From DASQFQ01 sp963722815 (GTDB lineage: Bacteria; Actinomycetota; Thermoleophilia; Solirubrobacterales; Solirubrobacteraceae), in the NCBI GenBank assembly GCA_963722815.1, contig CAVROM010000011.1, forward strand, positions 541,335 to 605,334: a stretch of DNA of 64,000 bases. Direction: 5' to 3'. The notes below the pieces were generated by a model that saw only the letters and a list, made by a program, of their open reading frames with translations, was not told the origin of the DNA and made no database searches. Position 1 is the stretch's first letter. Each line of letters starts with the position of its first letter. The translations under genes and the position numbers were made by a program. Of this stretch, positions 37,999 through 47,029 are shown one piece after another.

Positions 37999-39105
37999 AC
38001 GCCGCCGCAGCCACTCCGCGAGCAGCGGGTCGATCAGCCGCACACCCGGCTGCTCGCGCGCGAGGTGCCCCTGGTCGACGAGCCGGTCGGCGGCCTCGTG
38101 GAGGGTCTGGCGAGACAGACGGTGCTCCGCCGCCAGCGCGCGGCTCGCGGGCGCCACGCCGTCGGCGGCGCCGGCGAGCACGACCTTCTCGCTCCGGCTC
38201 AGCTGCCCCCACAGCGCCTGGTGCGCGGCCTGCGTGCGTTCGAGCGCCTCGTCGAGCACGAGCGCCGCGACCTCCGGCGTCCCCGGGCGGCCGGCCTCGA
38301 GCTGCTCCGCGAGCAGGTAGCAGAGCAGCATCACGCGCTGCGGATGGCCGTCCGCGAAGACGGCCAGCTCGCCCAGCGCTTCGCCGGGATCGAGCTCCTC
38401 GGCCTCGAACCGCCCGGCCAGGTCGGCGAGCACGTCCTCGAGCGGGAGCCGCTCCAGCGCCAGCGGATCCGCCTGCCCGAACAAGGGGCGCTCGCGGGCG
38501 TCGAACAGCTCGCGCATCATCGACGGCTCCGATCCGGCGTAGACGTAGGCGGCGGCGTCGCCGTGGTACTGGATGACCGACCGCAGGAGGCCGTCCAGAT
38601 CCTGGCGCGCGACGAGCAGGTCCTGGAACTCGTCGAAGATCACGAGCGTCGAGGTCTCGTCGCGCTCCCACAGCGTCTTCGGCAGGTCCAGCAGCCGGTA
38701 GATGACCGCCTCGGCGGCTTCGGGATCCGGCGCCGCCGGCCGCGGGCCGACCGTCACGCTCGCGCCGGCCGTTCCGACGCTCAGGCCGAGCCGCGCGAGC
38801 AGCCCCGACACGTGGGCGCGCATCCAGGCGCTGTCGAGCGGCGCGTAGGCGGTGACGACGCGTCGGGCCGCGTCGGTCATGTCGGTCACGCGCGAGAAGT
38901 CGACGTGCGCCGTCCGCCAGCCGGTCTCGCGCAGCTGGGCCGCATGGGCCAGCAGCAGGCTCGTCTTCCCGTACCGGCGCGGCGCCGCGAGCCGCACGCC
39001 GACGCGGTCGCCGGCACGGCGCCCGAGCGTCGCGAGCTCCTCCTGCCGGTCGATCAGCAGCTCGGGAGCCACGGGGCCCTCGAAGCGGAAGGGGGTCCCC
39101 TGCAT
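37996..39105 (-). CDS. AAA ATPase with C-terminal winged helix (archaeal-ATPase-like)
   Basis: 369 residues from the ATG at 39105. FVDRQEEL-type entry (LIDRQEELATL), Walker A LAAPRRYGKTSLL, Walker B STLVIFDEFQDLL, sensor region AYVYAGSEPSMMRELF, and a C-terminal winged helix (LSRSEKVVLAGAADGVAPAS, LSRQTLHEAADRLVDQGHL). This is the STAND-like/archaeal-ATPase layout of signal-responsive NTPases. A TGGTCAGG/CCTGACCA palindrome lies directly before the start and could be its own binding site, since the protein carries a DNA-binding-type domain. The partner is unknown. The phosphatase follows 9 nt downstream on the same strand. Confidence 0.8.
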   Translation of the reverse strand: MQGTPFRFEGPVAPELLIDRQEELATLGRRAGDRVGVRLAAPRRYGKTSLLLAHAAQLRETGWRTAHVDFSRVTDMTDAARRVVTAYAPLDSAWMRAHVSGLLARLGLSVGTAGASVTVGPRPAAPDPEAAEAVIYRLLDLPKTLWERDETSTLVIFDEFQDLLVARQDLDGLLRSVIQYHGDAAAYVYAGSEPSMMRELFDARERPLFGQADPLALERLPLEDVLADLAGRFEAEELDPGEALGELAVFADGHPQRVMLLCYLLAEQLEAGRPGTPEVAALVLDEALERTQAAHQALWGQLSRSEKVVLAGAADGVAPASRALAAEHRLSRQTLHEAADRLVDQGHLAREQPGVRLIDPLLAEWLRRR

Positions 39106-39109
39106 GGAA

Positions 39110-39153
39110 TGGTCAGGATATACCTGACCAAGCTGTAAGGCAATACCTGACCA
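39110..39153 (-). promoter_or_regulatory. Palindromic operator plus extra half-site before the AAA ATPase gene
   Basis: TGGTCAGG (39110-39117) and CCTGACCA (39123-39130) form an 8-bp inverted repeat around five bases, and CCTGACCA occurs again at 39146-39153. TACCTGACCA is directly repeated with 23-bp spacing. On the minus strand the palindrome spans a TATATC -10 candidate with TTGCCT 15 bp upstream. This is an AT-rich island in GC-rich DNA. Confidence 0.6.
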
Positions 39154-39167
39154 GGAATGGCGGTGTG

Positions 39168-40250
39168 TCAGCGGGGGAGCGTGAAGCGGAACGCGCTCCC
39201 GCCGCCGTCGGCCGCCTCGACCCAGATGCGGCCGCCATGGGCCTCGACGATGCGGCGGCACACGGCCAGGCCGATGCCGACGCCGTCGGCCTCGTGGTCG
39301 GCGCGCGAGAACATGCCGAAGATCCGCGTCGCCTGCTCGGGATCCACGCCGACGCCGTTGTCGCGCACGGTCACGACCCACTCCTGGCTGTCGCGCAGCG
39401 CCGACAGCTCCACCCGCGGAGCCTCCTCGCCGCGGAACTTCAGCGCGTTCGCGATCAGGTTCTGCAGCACGCGGCGCAGCTGGCGCGGGTCGCCGGTGAC
39501 GTCCGGGAGCTCGCCGGTGTGGATGGTCGCGCCGTCCCGCTCGAGCCGCGGACGCAGGTCCTCGGCGACCTCGGTGACGAGCTGCTCGAGCGCAACCGGC
39601 TCGGTCTCCAGCTCCCCGGCCCGCGCGTAGAGCAGCACGCCGTCGATCAGGTCGCGGGCGCGCTCGGCGCTCATCCGGAGCTGGCGCAGCACGTCGGCGG
39701 GAGGCGGCTCCGCGGCCCGGCGCTCGAGCAGCCCGACGAGGAAGGTGATGCCGGCGATCGGCTCGTTCAGGTCGTGTGCGACGACGTCGGCGTAGCTGCG
39801 CAGCTCGGCCTCCATGCGCCGCTGCTCGGTGACGTCGGTGAGGAAGTTGATCAGGCCGTCGCCGAGCTTGACCGTGCGCTGGACGAAGGTCCCGAGCATG
39901 TAGCCGTCGCCGAACGGCGTGTCGTACGTGACCTCCTGGGACCACGGCGCGCCGGACTCGCAGACCTCGACGTAGGCGTCGAACGCATGGCTCCCGCGCA
40001 TCCGCGGCAGCGCCTCCAGCAGCGTGTAGCGATCGCGCATCGAGGGCGGCAGCCGGAAGGCGCGCAGGATCGACGTGTTGCCGTAGCCGAACGTGAAGTC
40101 GACGACCTTCCCCGCGTCGTCCCGGCGCGCCCAGAGGACGCCGACCGACTCGGGGAAGCCGTCGAACAGCGCGCGGAAGCCGGCCTCGCCCTGCTCGCCG
40201 AGCAGCTCCACGAGCTTCGGATCGTCACCCCACGCGTCGAGTTCTGCCAC
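39168..40250 (-). CDS. Cytoplasmic PAS histidine kinase
   Basis: 360 residues, no membrane helix. A PAS-like sensor fills residues ~15-145 (FRALFDGFPESVGVLWARRD, FTFGYGNTSILRAFRLPP). The HisKA motif is YADVVAHDLNEPIAGITFLV with phospho-acceptor His, and the HATPase domain has LQNLIANALKF, VRDNGVGVDPE, GIGLAVCRRIVEAHGG and GSAFRFTLP. No response regulator is adjacent, so it is an orphan kinase within this window. It is 62 bp upstream of the AAA ATPase on the same strand, but the operator between them suggests separate control. Confidence 0.9.
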   Translation of the reverse strand: MAELDAWGDDPKLVELLGEQGEAGFRALFDGFPESVGVLWARRDDAGKVVDFTFGYGNTSILRAFRLPPSMRDRYTLLEALPRMRGSHAFDAYVEVCESGAPWSQEVTYDTPFGDGYMLGTFVQRTVKLGDGLINFLTDVTEQRRMEAELRSYADVVAHDLNEPIAGITFLVGLLERRAAEPPPADVLRQLRMSAERARDLIDGVLLYARAGELETEPVALEQLVTEVAEDLRPRLERDGATIHTGELPDVTGDPRQLRRVLQNLIANALKFRGEEAPRVELSALRDSQEWVVTVRDNGVGVDPEQATRIFGMFSRADHEADGVGIGLAVCRRIVEAHGGRIWVEAADGGGSAFRFTLPR

Positions 40251-40265
40251 GCGCGCAGTGTCTCA

Positions 40266-40742
40266 TCAGCCCACCACGGTCTTGCCCGCGGCCGAGAGGG
40301 CGTACCACGGGGCTCCGTAATCCGTGAGGCCCTCGCCCGTCGTCTGCCCCGGGCGGCCGTCACCGGCGTAGGTGTAGAGCGGGTGGCCGTCGTACGTGAC
40401 GCCCGTCGTGCCGTCGGCTCGCTTCGCGGTGCCCAGCTTGGCGGCGACCACGCCGGCCCCGGCGGTCGGCTTGCCGCTGGTGGTGAGCGGAGGCCACGCG
40501 CTCGCGCAGGCGCCGTCGCACTTGCTCATGGCGCCCTTGTCGGCCTCGAACAGGTACAGCGTGCGGCCGTTTCCGTCCACGAGGACCTTGCCGAGCTTTG
40601 TGCTGGCGAGCGCGACAGATCCTTTGCCGCCGCTGGAGTGCGAGGCGGTCGATCCGCCGTAGGCGCCGCCCGAGCTGCCCCCGCAGGCGGCCACGACGAG
40701 CGCGACGACTGCGATTCCTATGACGACCATGATCCGGCTCAT
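40266..40742 (-). CDS. Lipoprotein of the COG4315 type (Yx(F/W/Y)xxD repeats)
   Basis: 158 residues. The ATG at 40742 follows AGGAGG. A lipoprotein signal ends in a lipobox (VALVVAACGG), then a Gly/Ser linker. Two copies of the family motif are seen, RTLYLFEADKG and HPLYTYAGDGRPG, with CDGACASAWPPL between them. The family is secreted or membrane-anchored with unknown function, often near stress and redox genes. The two Cys in CDGAC may be a redox pair. Confidence 0.85.
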   Translation of the reverse strand: MSRIMVVIGIAVVALVVAACGGSSGGAYGGSTASHSSGGKGSVALASTKLGKVLVDGNGRTLYLFEADKGAMSKCDGACASAWPPLTTSGKPTAGAGVVAAKLGTAKRADGTTGVTYDGHPLYTYAGDGRPGQTTGEGLTDYGAPWYALSAAGKTVVG

Positions 40743-40829
40743 GAGAGACCTCCTGAGATTGATGTTGCGCTCTCAATCACCTAGGACGCCGGGCACCCGG
40801 GCCGATTCCGCCCGCGACTTACCAGGCGG

Positions 40830-41297
40830 TCAGGCCGTCGCCGCCACGCGATCGGCGAGCAGCTCACGCAGCCGTTCGAGCGCCTTGGCGTTGTTGCGGC
40901 GGAGGTACGCCTTGGCCAGCGGCGTGCCGAGCGCGTCGAGCCGCGACGACGGCCACACCTCGTTCGTGAAGGTCACGACCGTCCCGCCGCCGTCCGCGGG
41001 AGCGAGCTCGTAGGTGCCCCGCGTGCGCCGGCTGAGGTCCTTGCCGCCACGGCCCTCCTCGACGATCCGGGTGGGCGTGGAGGAGAGCACCTCGATCTCC
41101 CCGCGGGCGTTCGGGCCGGCGCCCTTCGCGCGGAAGCGCGCCTTGGCGCCGACGCCCTGCGGGTCGCCGATCAGCTCCCAGTCGACGAGGAAGTGGTCGG
41201 TCCAGCGGCGATGGGCGGCGAGGTCGTCGAGCAGCTCGTGAACCTCAGCGGGCGGCGCCACAACCGTGGTGGAAACGGAGACGGAGAAGGAATCCAT
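40830..41297 (-). CDS. SRPBCC family protein (polyketide cyclase/dehydrase-like)
   Basis: 155 residues: VVAPPAEVHELLDDLAAHRR, VDWELIGDPQGVGAKARFRA and GGGTVVTFTNEVWPSSRLDA follow the helix-grip order of SRPBCC proteins. The last ~25 residues form a helix. It probably binds a hydrophobic ligand; the reaction is unknown. It is divergent from the tetR gene, with a shared ~50-bp region holding repeated GTGTCGCAC sites, so TetR is its likely regulator. GGAG lies 8 bases before the ATG. Confidence 0.85.
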   Translation of the reverse strand: MDSFSVSVSTTVVAPPAEVHELLDDLAAHRRWTDHFLVDWELIGDPQGVGAKARFRAKGAGPNARGEIEVLSSTPTRIVEEGRGGKDLSRRTRGTYELAPADGGGTVVTFTNEVWPSSRLDALGTPLAKAYLRRNNAKALERLRELLADRVAATA

Positions 41298-41323
41298 GGG
41301 GAGGCTCCAGGTCTTGTGACAGT

Positions 41324-41352
41324 GTGTCGCACTTCGTGTCGCACAAATGTGC
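41324..41352. promoter_or_regulatory. Candidate TetR operator
   Basis: GTGTCGCAC is directly repeated at 41324-41332 and 41336-41344 (12-bp spacing, about one helical turn), followed by the inverted repeat GCACAAATGTGC (41341-41352), which contains the first possible tetR start codon. It is well placed to control both tetR and the divergent SRPBCC gene. Confidence 0.5.
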
Positions 41353-41970
41353 CATCCTCCCCCGCGGATGTCAAGCCCGCCCGCCAGAGCGCGCCGCGCG
41401 GCCGCCCGCACGCGACGGGAGGCCACGCGCGAGCGGATCGTCGTCGCCGCCGAGCGGCTGCTGCGCGACCGCCCCTACCGCGAGCTATCGGTCGAGGAGG
41501 TCATGGCGGAGGCCGGCCTCTCCCGCACAATCTTCTACCGCCACTTCGACGGGTTGCCCGAGCTCGTGCTGTCGCTGTTCGACACGGTCACGCAGGCGCT
41601 GATGACCGAGGTCCAAGGCGCGCCCGGCCCGCGCGCCACGCGCGGCATCCTCGAGGCCGCGGTCGACGCCTACGCCGAGCACGGCGGCCTCCTGCGCGCG
41701 GTCGACGAGGCGGCCCGCCACGACGCCGAGATAGAGACCGCCTACCGGGCCGTCGTCGACGCCTTCACGACCGTGATCGCCGGCCAGATCGACGAGGGCA
41801 TGGCGGCCGGCCGGATCCGGCCCGGCAACGCCTACGAGCTCGCGCGCGCGCTCAACCTGATGAACGGCAACTACCTGCTGGAGACGCTCGGCCGCGATCC
41901 GGACTTCGACCGGAGCCTCGCCGTGGACACGCTGATGGCGGTGTGGGGCCCGGTCGCGTCGGCGGAATAG
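41347..41970 (+). CDS. TetR-family transcriptional regulator
   Basis: 207 residues (200 if the ATG at 41368 is used; neither has a clear ribosome-binding site). The N-terminal helix-turn-helix is TRERIVVAAERLLRDRPYRE, LSVEEVMAEAGLSRTIFYRH and FDGLPELVLSLFD, typical of TetR. The C-terminal ligand domain has TVIAGQIDEGMAAGRIRPGN. It probably represses the divergent SRPBCC gene and itself. The first start codon lies inside the GCACAAATGTGC repeat, so operator occupancy and translation start would coincide. Confidence 0.9.
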   Translation: MCHPPPRMSSPPARARRAAARTRREATRERIVVAAERLLRDRPYRELSVEEVMAEAGLSRTIFYRHFDGLPELVLSLFDTVTQALMTEVQGAPGPRATRGILEAAVDAYAEHGGLLRAVDEAARHDAEIETAYRAVVDAFTTVIAGQIDEGMAAGRIRPGNAYELARALNLMNGNYLLETLGRDPDFDRSLAVDTLMAVWGPVASAE

Positions 41971-42065
41971 CGCCTTGTGGGCGTCCTGGGGACCTGGGAT
42001 GCTCGCGCAAACTGAGCTTCGCGAACCACTCGCCGCGGCCCAGCACCTACGAGCAGGAGGCTCTG

Positions 42066-43724
42066 ATGGGTCGGACGATGCGATTGGCAATCGGTGCGCT
42101 GATGATGGCTGCAGTGGCGCCGGCGAGCGCGCAGGCACTGGTGCAGGTCAGCGCCGGCGGCGGGCACTCGTGCGCGATAAGGGTCGACGCGACGCTCGCC
42201 TGCTGGGGCTCCAACGGCAACGGCCAGGCGACGCCCCCGGGCGGGACGTTCAGCGCGGTCGACGCGGGTGGCCTGCACACGTGCGCGATCCGGACCGACG
42301 CCACCGTCGCCTGCTGGGGCAAGAACGACGACGGCGAGTCGACGCCGCCGTCCGGGACGTTCAGCTCCGTAAGCGCCGGCGGCGATCACAGCTGCGGGTT
42401 GCGCACGGACGGCACGCTCGCCTGCTGGGGGCGCAACACGCAGTCGCCGCCGTTCAACGTCGCGCCGGTCGGGACCTACCGCGCGGTCAGCGCGGGCAAC
42501 ACGGCCGGCACCACCTGGAGCTGCGCAGTGGCCACGAGCGGCGTCATCACGTGCTGGGGCTACAACTCGTTCGGCCGCGGGAACCCGCCGCCCGGCACCT
42601 TCATCGACGCCGGCGCCGGAGGTACCCACGGTTGCGCGCTCGCCACGGACGCGAGCCTCGCCTGCTGGGGCGGCTTCAGCTCCAACGGCGCGCCCTTTTC
42701 GACACCGCCGGCCGGGATCTTCACCGCCGTCAGCGCGGGCTACGACCACTCGTGCGGGATCCGCGAGGACGCGACGCTCGCGTGCGTGGGCGACGACGCC
42801 GCCGGGCGAGCCACGCCGCCGGCCGGGACCTTCCGCTCCCTGAGCGCGGGGTACTCCCACTCCTGCGCGGTCCGCTCCAACGGGGCGGTCGCGTGCTGGG
42901 GCTCGAATGCCTCGGGCCAGGTGAGCCCGATCCCGACCGCGCTCACGCGGCCCGCAGCCGCGGTGGGGCCGAAGGGACTCGAGTTCCCGACCCAGCCGCA
43001 GACCACGGTCAGCGCGCCGCAGGAGGTCACCGTCACCAACACCGGCGCGGCCGACCTCGAGATCGCGGGCGAGAGCTTCAGCGGGCCCGCCGCGAGCGAC
43101 TTCTTCGTCGGCGCGTCGACCTGTCGTGGGCCGCTGCCGGCCGGGGAGACCTGCAGCCTGTGGGTGCACTTCGCGCCGCACTCGAAGGAGGACGCGAAGG
43201 CGAAGCTCGTGCTGGGCACGAACGCCACGCCGGCGACCTACGAGGTCGAGCTGAGTGGGAGCGTGGGGCCGCTGCCGCAAGGACCGCAAGGGCCGGCTGG
43301 GCCCAGCGGCGCGGACGGCGCCGACGGCGCCGACGGCGCGAACGGAACCAATGGTGCGAACGGCGTGAACGGTGCTGCGGGCGCGACCGGTCAGCCGGGC
43401 GCCACCGGCCCACGAGGCCCGAAGGGCGACACCGGTGCGGGTCTCACCGGCGCGACGATCAGCTGCAAGCGCGCGAAGGTCCGGCGCAAGCGGGTGCGCG
43501 TGCGTTGCACGCTCAAGCTCGCCGTCACGTCACGCGTCCGCGCCGCGCGCATCACCGTCACGCGCAAGGGCCGCGTGGTCGCGCGCGGCGCCGGGCTCGC
43601 GCGCCACGGTCGGGTGCGCATCCCGCTGCCCGTGGCGGTCCGCGGCGGCTCTGTCCGCGTGGTGACAATCGACCGCACCGGCCGGCTGCGTGCCACCAGG
43701 AGGAGCGTGCACCCACACCGCTGA
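42066..43724 (+). CDS. Secreted RCC1-repeat protein with HYDIN-like and collagen-like segments
   Basis: 552 residues. AGGAGG precedes the ATG at 42066; the signal peptide is MGRTMRLAIGALMMAAVAPA. Residues ~25-295 contain seven RCC1-like blades, most with paired Cys in HSCAIR...ACWG, implying one disulfide per blade. Residues ~300-395 are a choice-of-anchor-D/HYDIN-type sandwich (PQEVTVTNTGAADLEIAGES, CSLWVHFAP). Residues ~400-460 are about 18 collagen-like Gly-X-Y triplets (GPQGPAGPSGADGADGADGA...). A basic C-terminal domain (CKRAKVRRKRVRVRCTLKLA) ends it. It is probably an adhesive, surface-exposed protein; no enzymatic part is seen. Confidence 0.85.
   Translation: MGRTMRLAIGALMMAAVAPASAQALVQVSAGGGHSCAIRVDATLACWGSNGNGQATPPGGTFSAVDAGGLHTCAIRTDATVACWGKNDDGESTPPSGTFSSVSAGGDHSCGLRTDGTLACWGRNTQSPPFNVAPVGTYRAVSAGNTAGTTWSCAVATSGVITCWGYNSFGRGNPPPGTFIDAGAGGTHGCALATDASLACWGGFSSNGAPFSTPPAGIFTAVSAGYDHSCGIREDATLACVGDDAAGRATPPAGTFRSLSAGYSHSCAVRSNGAVACWGSNASGQVSPIPTALTRPAAAVGPKGLEFPTQPQTTVSAPQEVTVTNTGAADLEIAGESFSGPAASDFFVGASTCRGPLPAGETCSLWVHFAPHSKEDAKAKLVLGTNATPATYEVELSGSVGPLPQGPQGPAGPSGADGADGADGANGTNGANGVNGAAGATGQPGATGPRGPKGDTGAGLTGATISCKRAKVRRKRVRVRCTLKLAVTSRVRAARITVTRKGRVVARGAGLARHGRVRIPLPVAVRGGSVRVVTIDRTGRLRATRRSVHPHR
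43270..43440 (+). repeat. Collagen-like Gly-X-Y coding repeat
   Basis: GGNNNNNNN periodic codons encode uninterrupted Gly-X-Y triplets (GPQGPAGPSGAD ... GATGPRGPKGDTG) inside the RCC1-type protein. The X and Y positions are mainly Pro, Ala, Asp and Asn. The 9-base period makes it prone to slippage and length change. Confidence 0.75.
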
Positions 43725-43801
43725 ACACTTCTTGCGCGGAATAACCCGGCGGCGGCGGCGTCCCCCGAGCGACAACGTCCAACCGGACAAGGGAACGCTC
43801 C

Positions 43802-46405
43802 ATGCTCTGCCGCACGCTGGTCGGGATGTCTGCCGCTCTGATGGTCCTGCTCGCCGCTGCCACGGCCTCGGCCGACGACCGCCCGGTGCGGTTCTGGTCG
43901 TTCAGCACGGTCAAGCAGGGCGCCGGGAAGGTCAAGCTCGCCTCTGGCTCGCAGCAGGGCGGGTTGCTCCAGAAGCACCGTACGTTCGGCAGCGCGGCGT
44001 TCGCGTTCCCCGAGAGCAAGCCGCGCGAGAAGGCGACCGGGAGCCTGTTCTCCACCGCGAGCGGCCGGAGCTACGGCGTGTTCGCGCAGGCGCCGTCGGC
44101 CGCTCCGTTCCAGACGAGGTTGCCGATGGGCGGCTTGACGCATCTCGACCAGCTCCAGGCCTACGAGAAGACATCCAAGAAGGCCTCGCTTCGGCTCACG
44201 ATCACGAAGGCGGTCATCGACGCCATCGACGCCAACCACGCGCTCCTGCCCTCGGAGTGCCCTCCGCGTCTCGAGTGCAACCCGGTCCGGGGGATCGTCC
44301 GCTTCCACGCCAGGGCCTACGCCGACTCGGCGGGCGGTGACTTCTACTCCGTCGGCGGCGTCGCGTATATCGAGGGCCACGAGGGGCGCTGGAGGATCGA
44401 TGCGGCCACGTCGGCGACTCACGACGCCCGCTGTGGGACGACGAAGACTTCTCCATCGACGACGACGTCGGCGATCTCAGGACCCGGTCGCACGCGGTCG
44501 CGGAGCTTGCCCACGAGGTGACGCTCAAGGTCCGCCTGAGGTCGGTGCGCGACGGCGAGCTGTTCGCAGTCCATGTGAGCCTCGACGCCGAGACGATCGA
44601 CGCTCGCGGCCGCGAGTCCGCGGTCGAGGCGTTCATCCAGGACCCGCAGAAGCTCACGCCCGCGCTCGTGAAGACCAAGGGCCTGCGCGCCCGCGGCAAG
44701 CCGCGCTTCCGCGAGCCGGCCGTGAAGGCGGCGCCCGTGGCGCGCTGCCCCGCGGGCGCTTTGCGCAAGGCCGGGCGCTTGCAGCTCAGCCGGCCGAAGT
44801 ACGTCACCAACGAGTCGACGGGCGTGCCGATGTTCGCCCTGGTGACCCGCACCGGCGGGAAGAAGGGCCGCGCCAGCGTCACCGTCACGACCCGCGCCGG
44901 CACGGCCGAGGCGGCCCGCGACTACCGGACGGTCCGCAAGACCGTCACGTTCGCCGGCGGGGACGGCTCCCCGCGGCTCGTCGAGATCCCGATCCTCCAG
45001 GACCAGGCCCCCGAAGACGCCCAGACGTTCACGCTCTCGCTGTCGCATCCCCGGTGCGCGAAGCTCGGCGCGCAGCGCTCGGCGGGTGTGACGATCGCCG
45101 ACGACGACACGCCGGTCCAGCCGCCACCCAGCTTCACGATCGGCGGCAGGGTCGACGGCCTCCAGGGCTCGGGTCTCGTGCTGACGGACCTCGGCACCGA
45201 GCTGACGGTCGCCGGCAACGGCCCGTTCACGCTCCCCGGCACGCGCGCCGACGGGCTCCCCTACGACGTCCGCGTCAGGACGCAGCCGCGCGATCCCGAC
45301 CAGGTCTGCACGGTGAGCAACGGCCAGGGCACGCTCCACGGCAACGTGAGCAACGTCGCCGTCCACTGCGCGGCGCCGACGCTGCCGCCGGGGCTCGACG
45401 CGACGTTCGGCAGCGGCGGCCGCGTGTCGACGCCGGTCGGAGCCGGGAAGGCCGAGGCCGTCCTGATCCAGAAGGACGGGCGCATCGTCACGGCCGGCCG
45501 ACGGGTGTTCAACGGCGGCATGGACTTCGCGCTTACGCGCCATGACTGCCACGGCGAGCTCGACACGGGCTTCGGTACCGGCGGCATCGTCACGACGAAC
45601 CTGGGCACGCCCTCGGACGAGGCCTTCGACATGGCGGCGCATCCCGCCGGCGGCTTCGTGGTCGTCGGGCGCGCCGATGCGACCGGGACCAACCGCGACT
45701 TCGGCGTCGTCCGCTACAAGGACGACGGCAACCGCGACCTGAGCTTCGCCGGCGACGGCATCGTCACGACCGACTTCGCCGGCCAGCCCGACCAGGCCGA
45801 CGCGGTCGCCGTGCAAGCGGACGGCAAGATCGTCGTCGCGGGGCAGGCCACCACCGGCGGCGCGACGCTGGCCGACGGCGACTTCGCGCTCGCCCGCTAC
45901 AACACCGACGGCACGCCCGACATGACCTTCGACGGCGACGGGCTGGTGCTCACGGACTCGGCACGAAGGCGGACTCCGCCCGCGCCGTGGCCATCCGGCC
46001 CGACGGCCGTATCGTCGTCGCGGGGACCGCCGACGGGGACGTCGCGCTCGTGCGCTACACCGACACGGCGCGGTCGACGAGTCCTTCGGCGACCACGGCA
46101 AGCGGGTCACCGACTTCGGCTCGGACGACTTCGCCAACGGCATCGCGCTGACCGGCGACGGCCACATCCTCGTCGCCGGCCACACGCTCGGCGCGGGGCT
46201 GAACCTCGACTTCGCGCTCGCCCGCTACACCGCCGAGGGAGAGCTCGACACGCCGTTCGGCAGCGGCGGCATCGTCAAGACCGACTTCGGTGGCGACGAC
46301 TTCGCCGAGAACCTCACCCTGCAGCCGGACGGCCGGATCGTCGCGGCCGGCTACACCGCGAACGGCACCGACTTAGAGTTCGCTCTGATACGGATCACTC
46401 CCTGA
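43802..46405 (+). pseudogene. Secreted Calx-beta / delta-60-repeat protein, frameshifted
   Basis: About 868 residues once three frame changes are bridged (near 44405, 45960 and 46075). The signal peptide is MLCRTLVGMSAALMVLLAAA. Residues ~25-300 are unassigned, with several Cys. A Calx-beta-like domain follows (ASVTVTTRAGTAEAARDYRT ... DAQTFTLSLSHPRC). The C-terminal half has six delta-60 repeats (LDATFGSGGRV, LDTGFGTGGIV, LSFAGDGIV, MTFDGDGLV, VDESFGDHGKR, LDTPFGSGGIV), a propeller-type surface repeat. The stop at 46405 abuts the next start codon. All three breaks are single-base and preserve repeat periodicity when corrected, favouring sequence error. Confidence 0.75.
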
Positions 46406-47029
46406 GTGACCCGCATCGTCTGCACCGCCGACATCCACGAGCACCTGCCGGAGATCCCCGAGTGCGATCTGCTGCTGATCGCCGGCGACGTCTCGTTCGC
46501 CTTGAAAGGCGACCTCGCCAGCGAGCACGCGTTCCTCGAAGGCCCGTTCGCGGAGTGGCTCGAGCGCGTCCCGGCCGCCGAGACCGTTCTGATCGCGGGC
46601 AATCACGATCAGTCGATCGAGGCGTGGGGCGTCCCGGACGGGCTGCGCTGCCACTACCTCGAAGACGCGGGCACCGAGCTGTGCGGGGTGACGCTCTGGG
46701 GCACGCTCTGGCAGCCGTGGTTCTACGACTGGGCTTACAACGCGCCGCGGCACGACGGTGAGCGCTTCCTCGCCCGGAAGTTCGATCTCATCCCGAGCGA
46801 CGTGGACGTCGTGATCTGCCACGGACCGCCGCTCGGCTATGGCGATCAAGGGAAGGGGTCGTCGGCCCTCAGCGCCGCGATCGAGCGCCTCCAGCCGCGG
46901 CTCGTCGTGGTCGGTCACATCCACCCCGGCTACGGCCGCTACCGGCTCGGGGAGACCGAGATCATCAACGCCGCGTACGTGGACAACGACTACAAGCCCG
47001 TCAATCCGCTCGTGGAGGTCGAGCTGTGA
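46406..47029 (+). CDS. Metallophosphoesterase
   Basis: 207 residues with the full calcineurin-like set: TADIHEHLP (DxH), LLIAGDVSF (GDx), IAGNHDQS (GNHD), VICHGPPLGYGD and VVGHIHPGYG (GHxH). It would cleave a phosphomono- or diester with two bound metals; the substrate is unknown. The GTG at 46406 immediately follows the TGA of the delta-60 gene, and its stop overlaps the GTG of the TPP enzyme, so it heads or sits inside a four-gene array with no spacing. No signal peptide. Confidence 0.92.
   Translation: MTRIVCTADIHEHLPEIPECDLLLIAGDVSFALKGDLASEHAFLEGPFAEWLERVPAAETVLIAGNHDQSIEAWGVPDGLRCHYLEDAGTELCGVTLWGTLWQPWFYDWAYNAPRHDGERFLARKFDLIPSDVDVVICHGPPLGYGDQGKGSSALSAAIERLQPRLVVVGHIHPGYGRYRLGETEIINAAYVDNDYKPVNPLVEVEL

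Noticed and set aside
39165..40784. 539-residue plus-strand frame opposite the PAS kinase
   Set aside because: Antisense shadow; the kinase has all catalytic motifs on the minus strand.
43270..43440. Short-period repeat as a CRISPR or microsatellite array
   Set aside because: The 9-base period is in frame and encodes Gly-X-Y triplets; there are no unique spacers.
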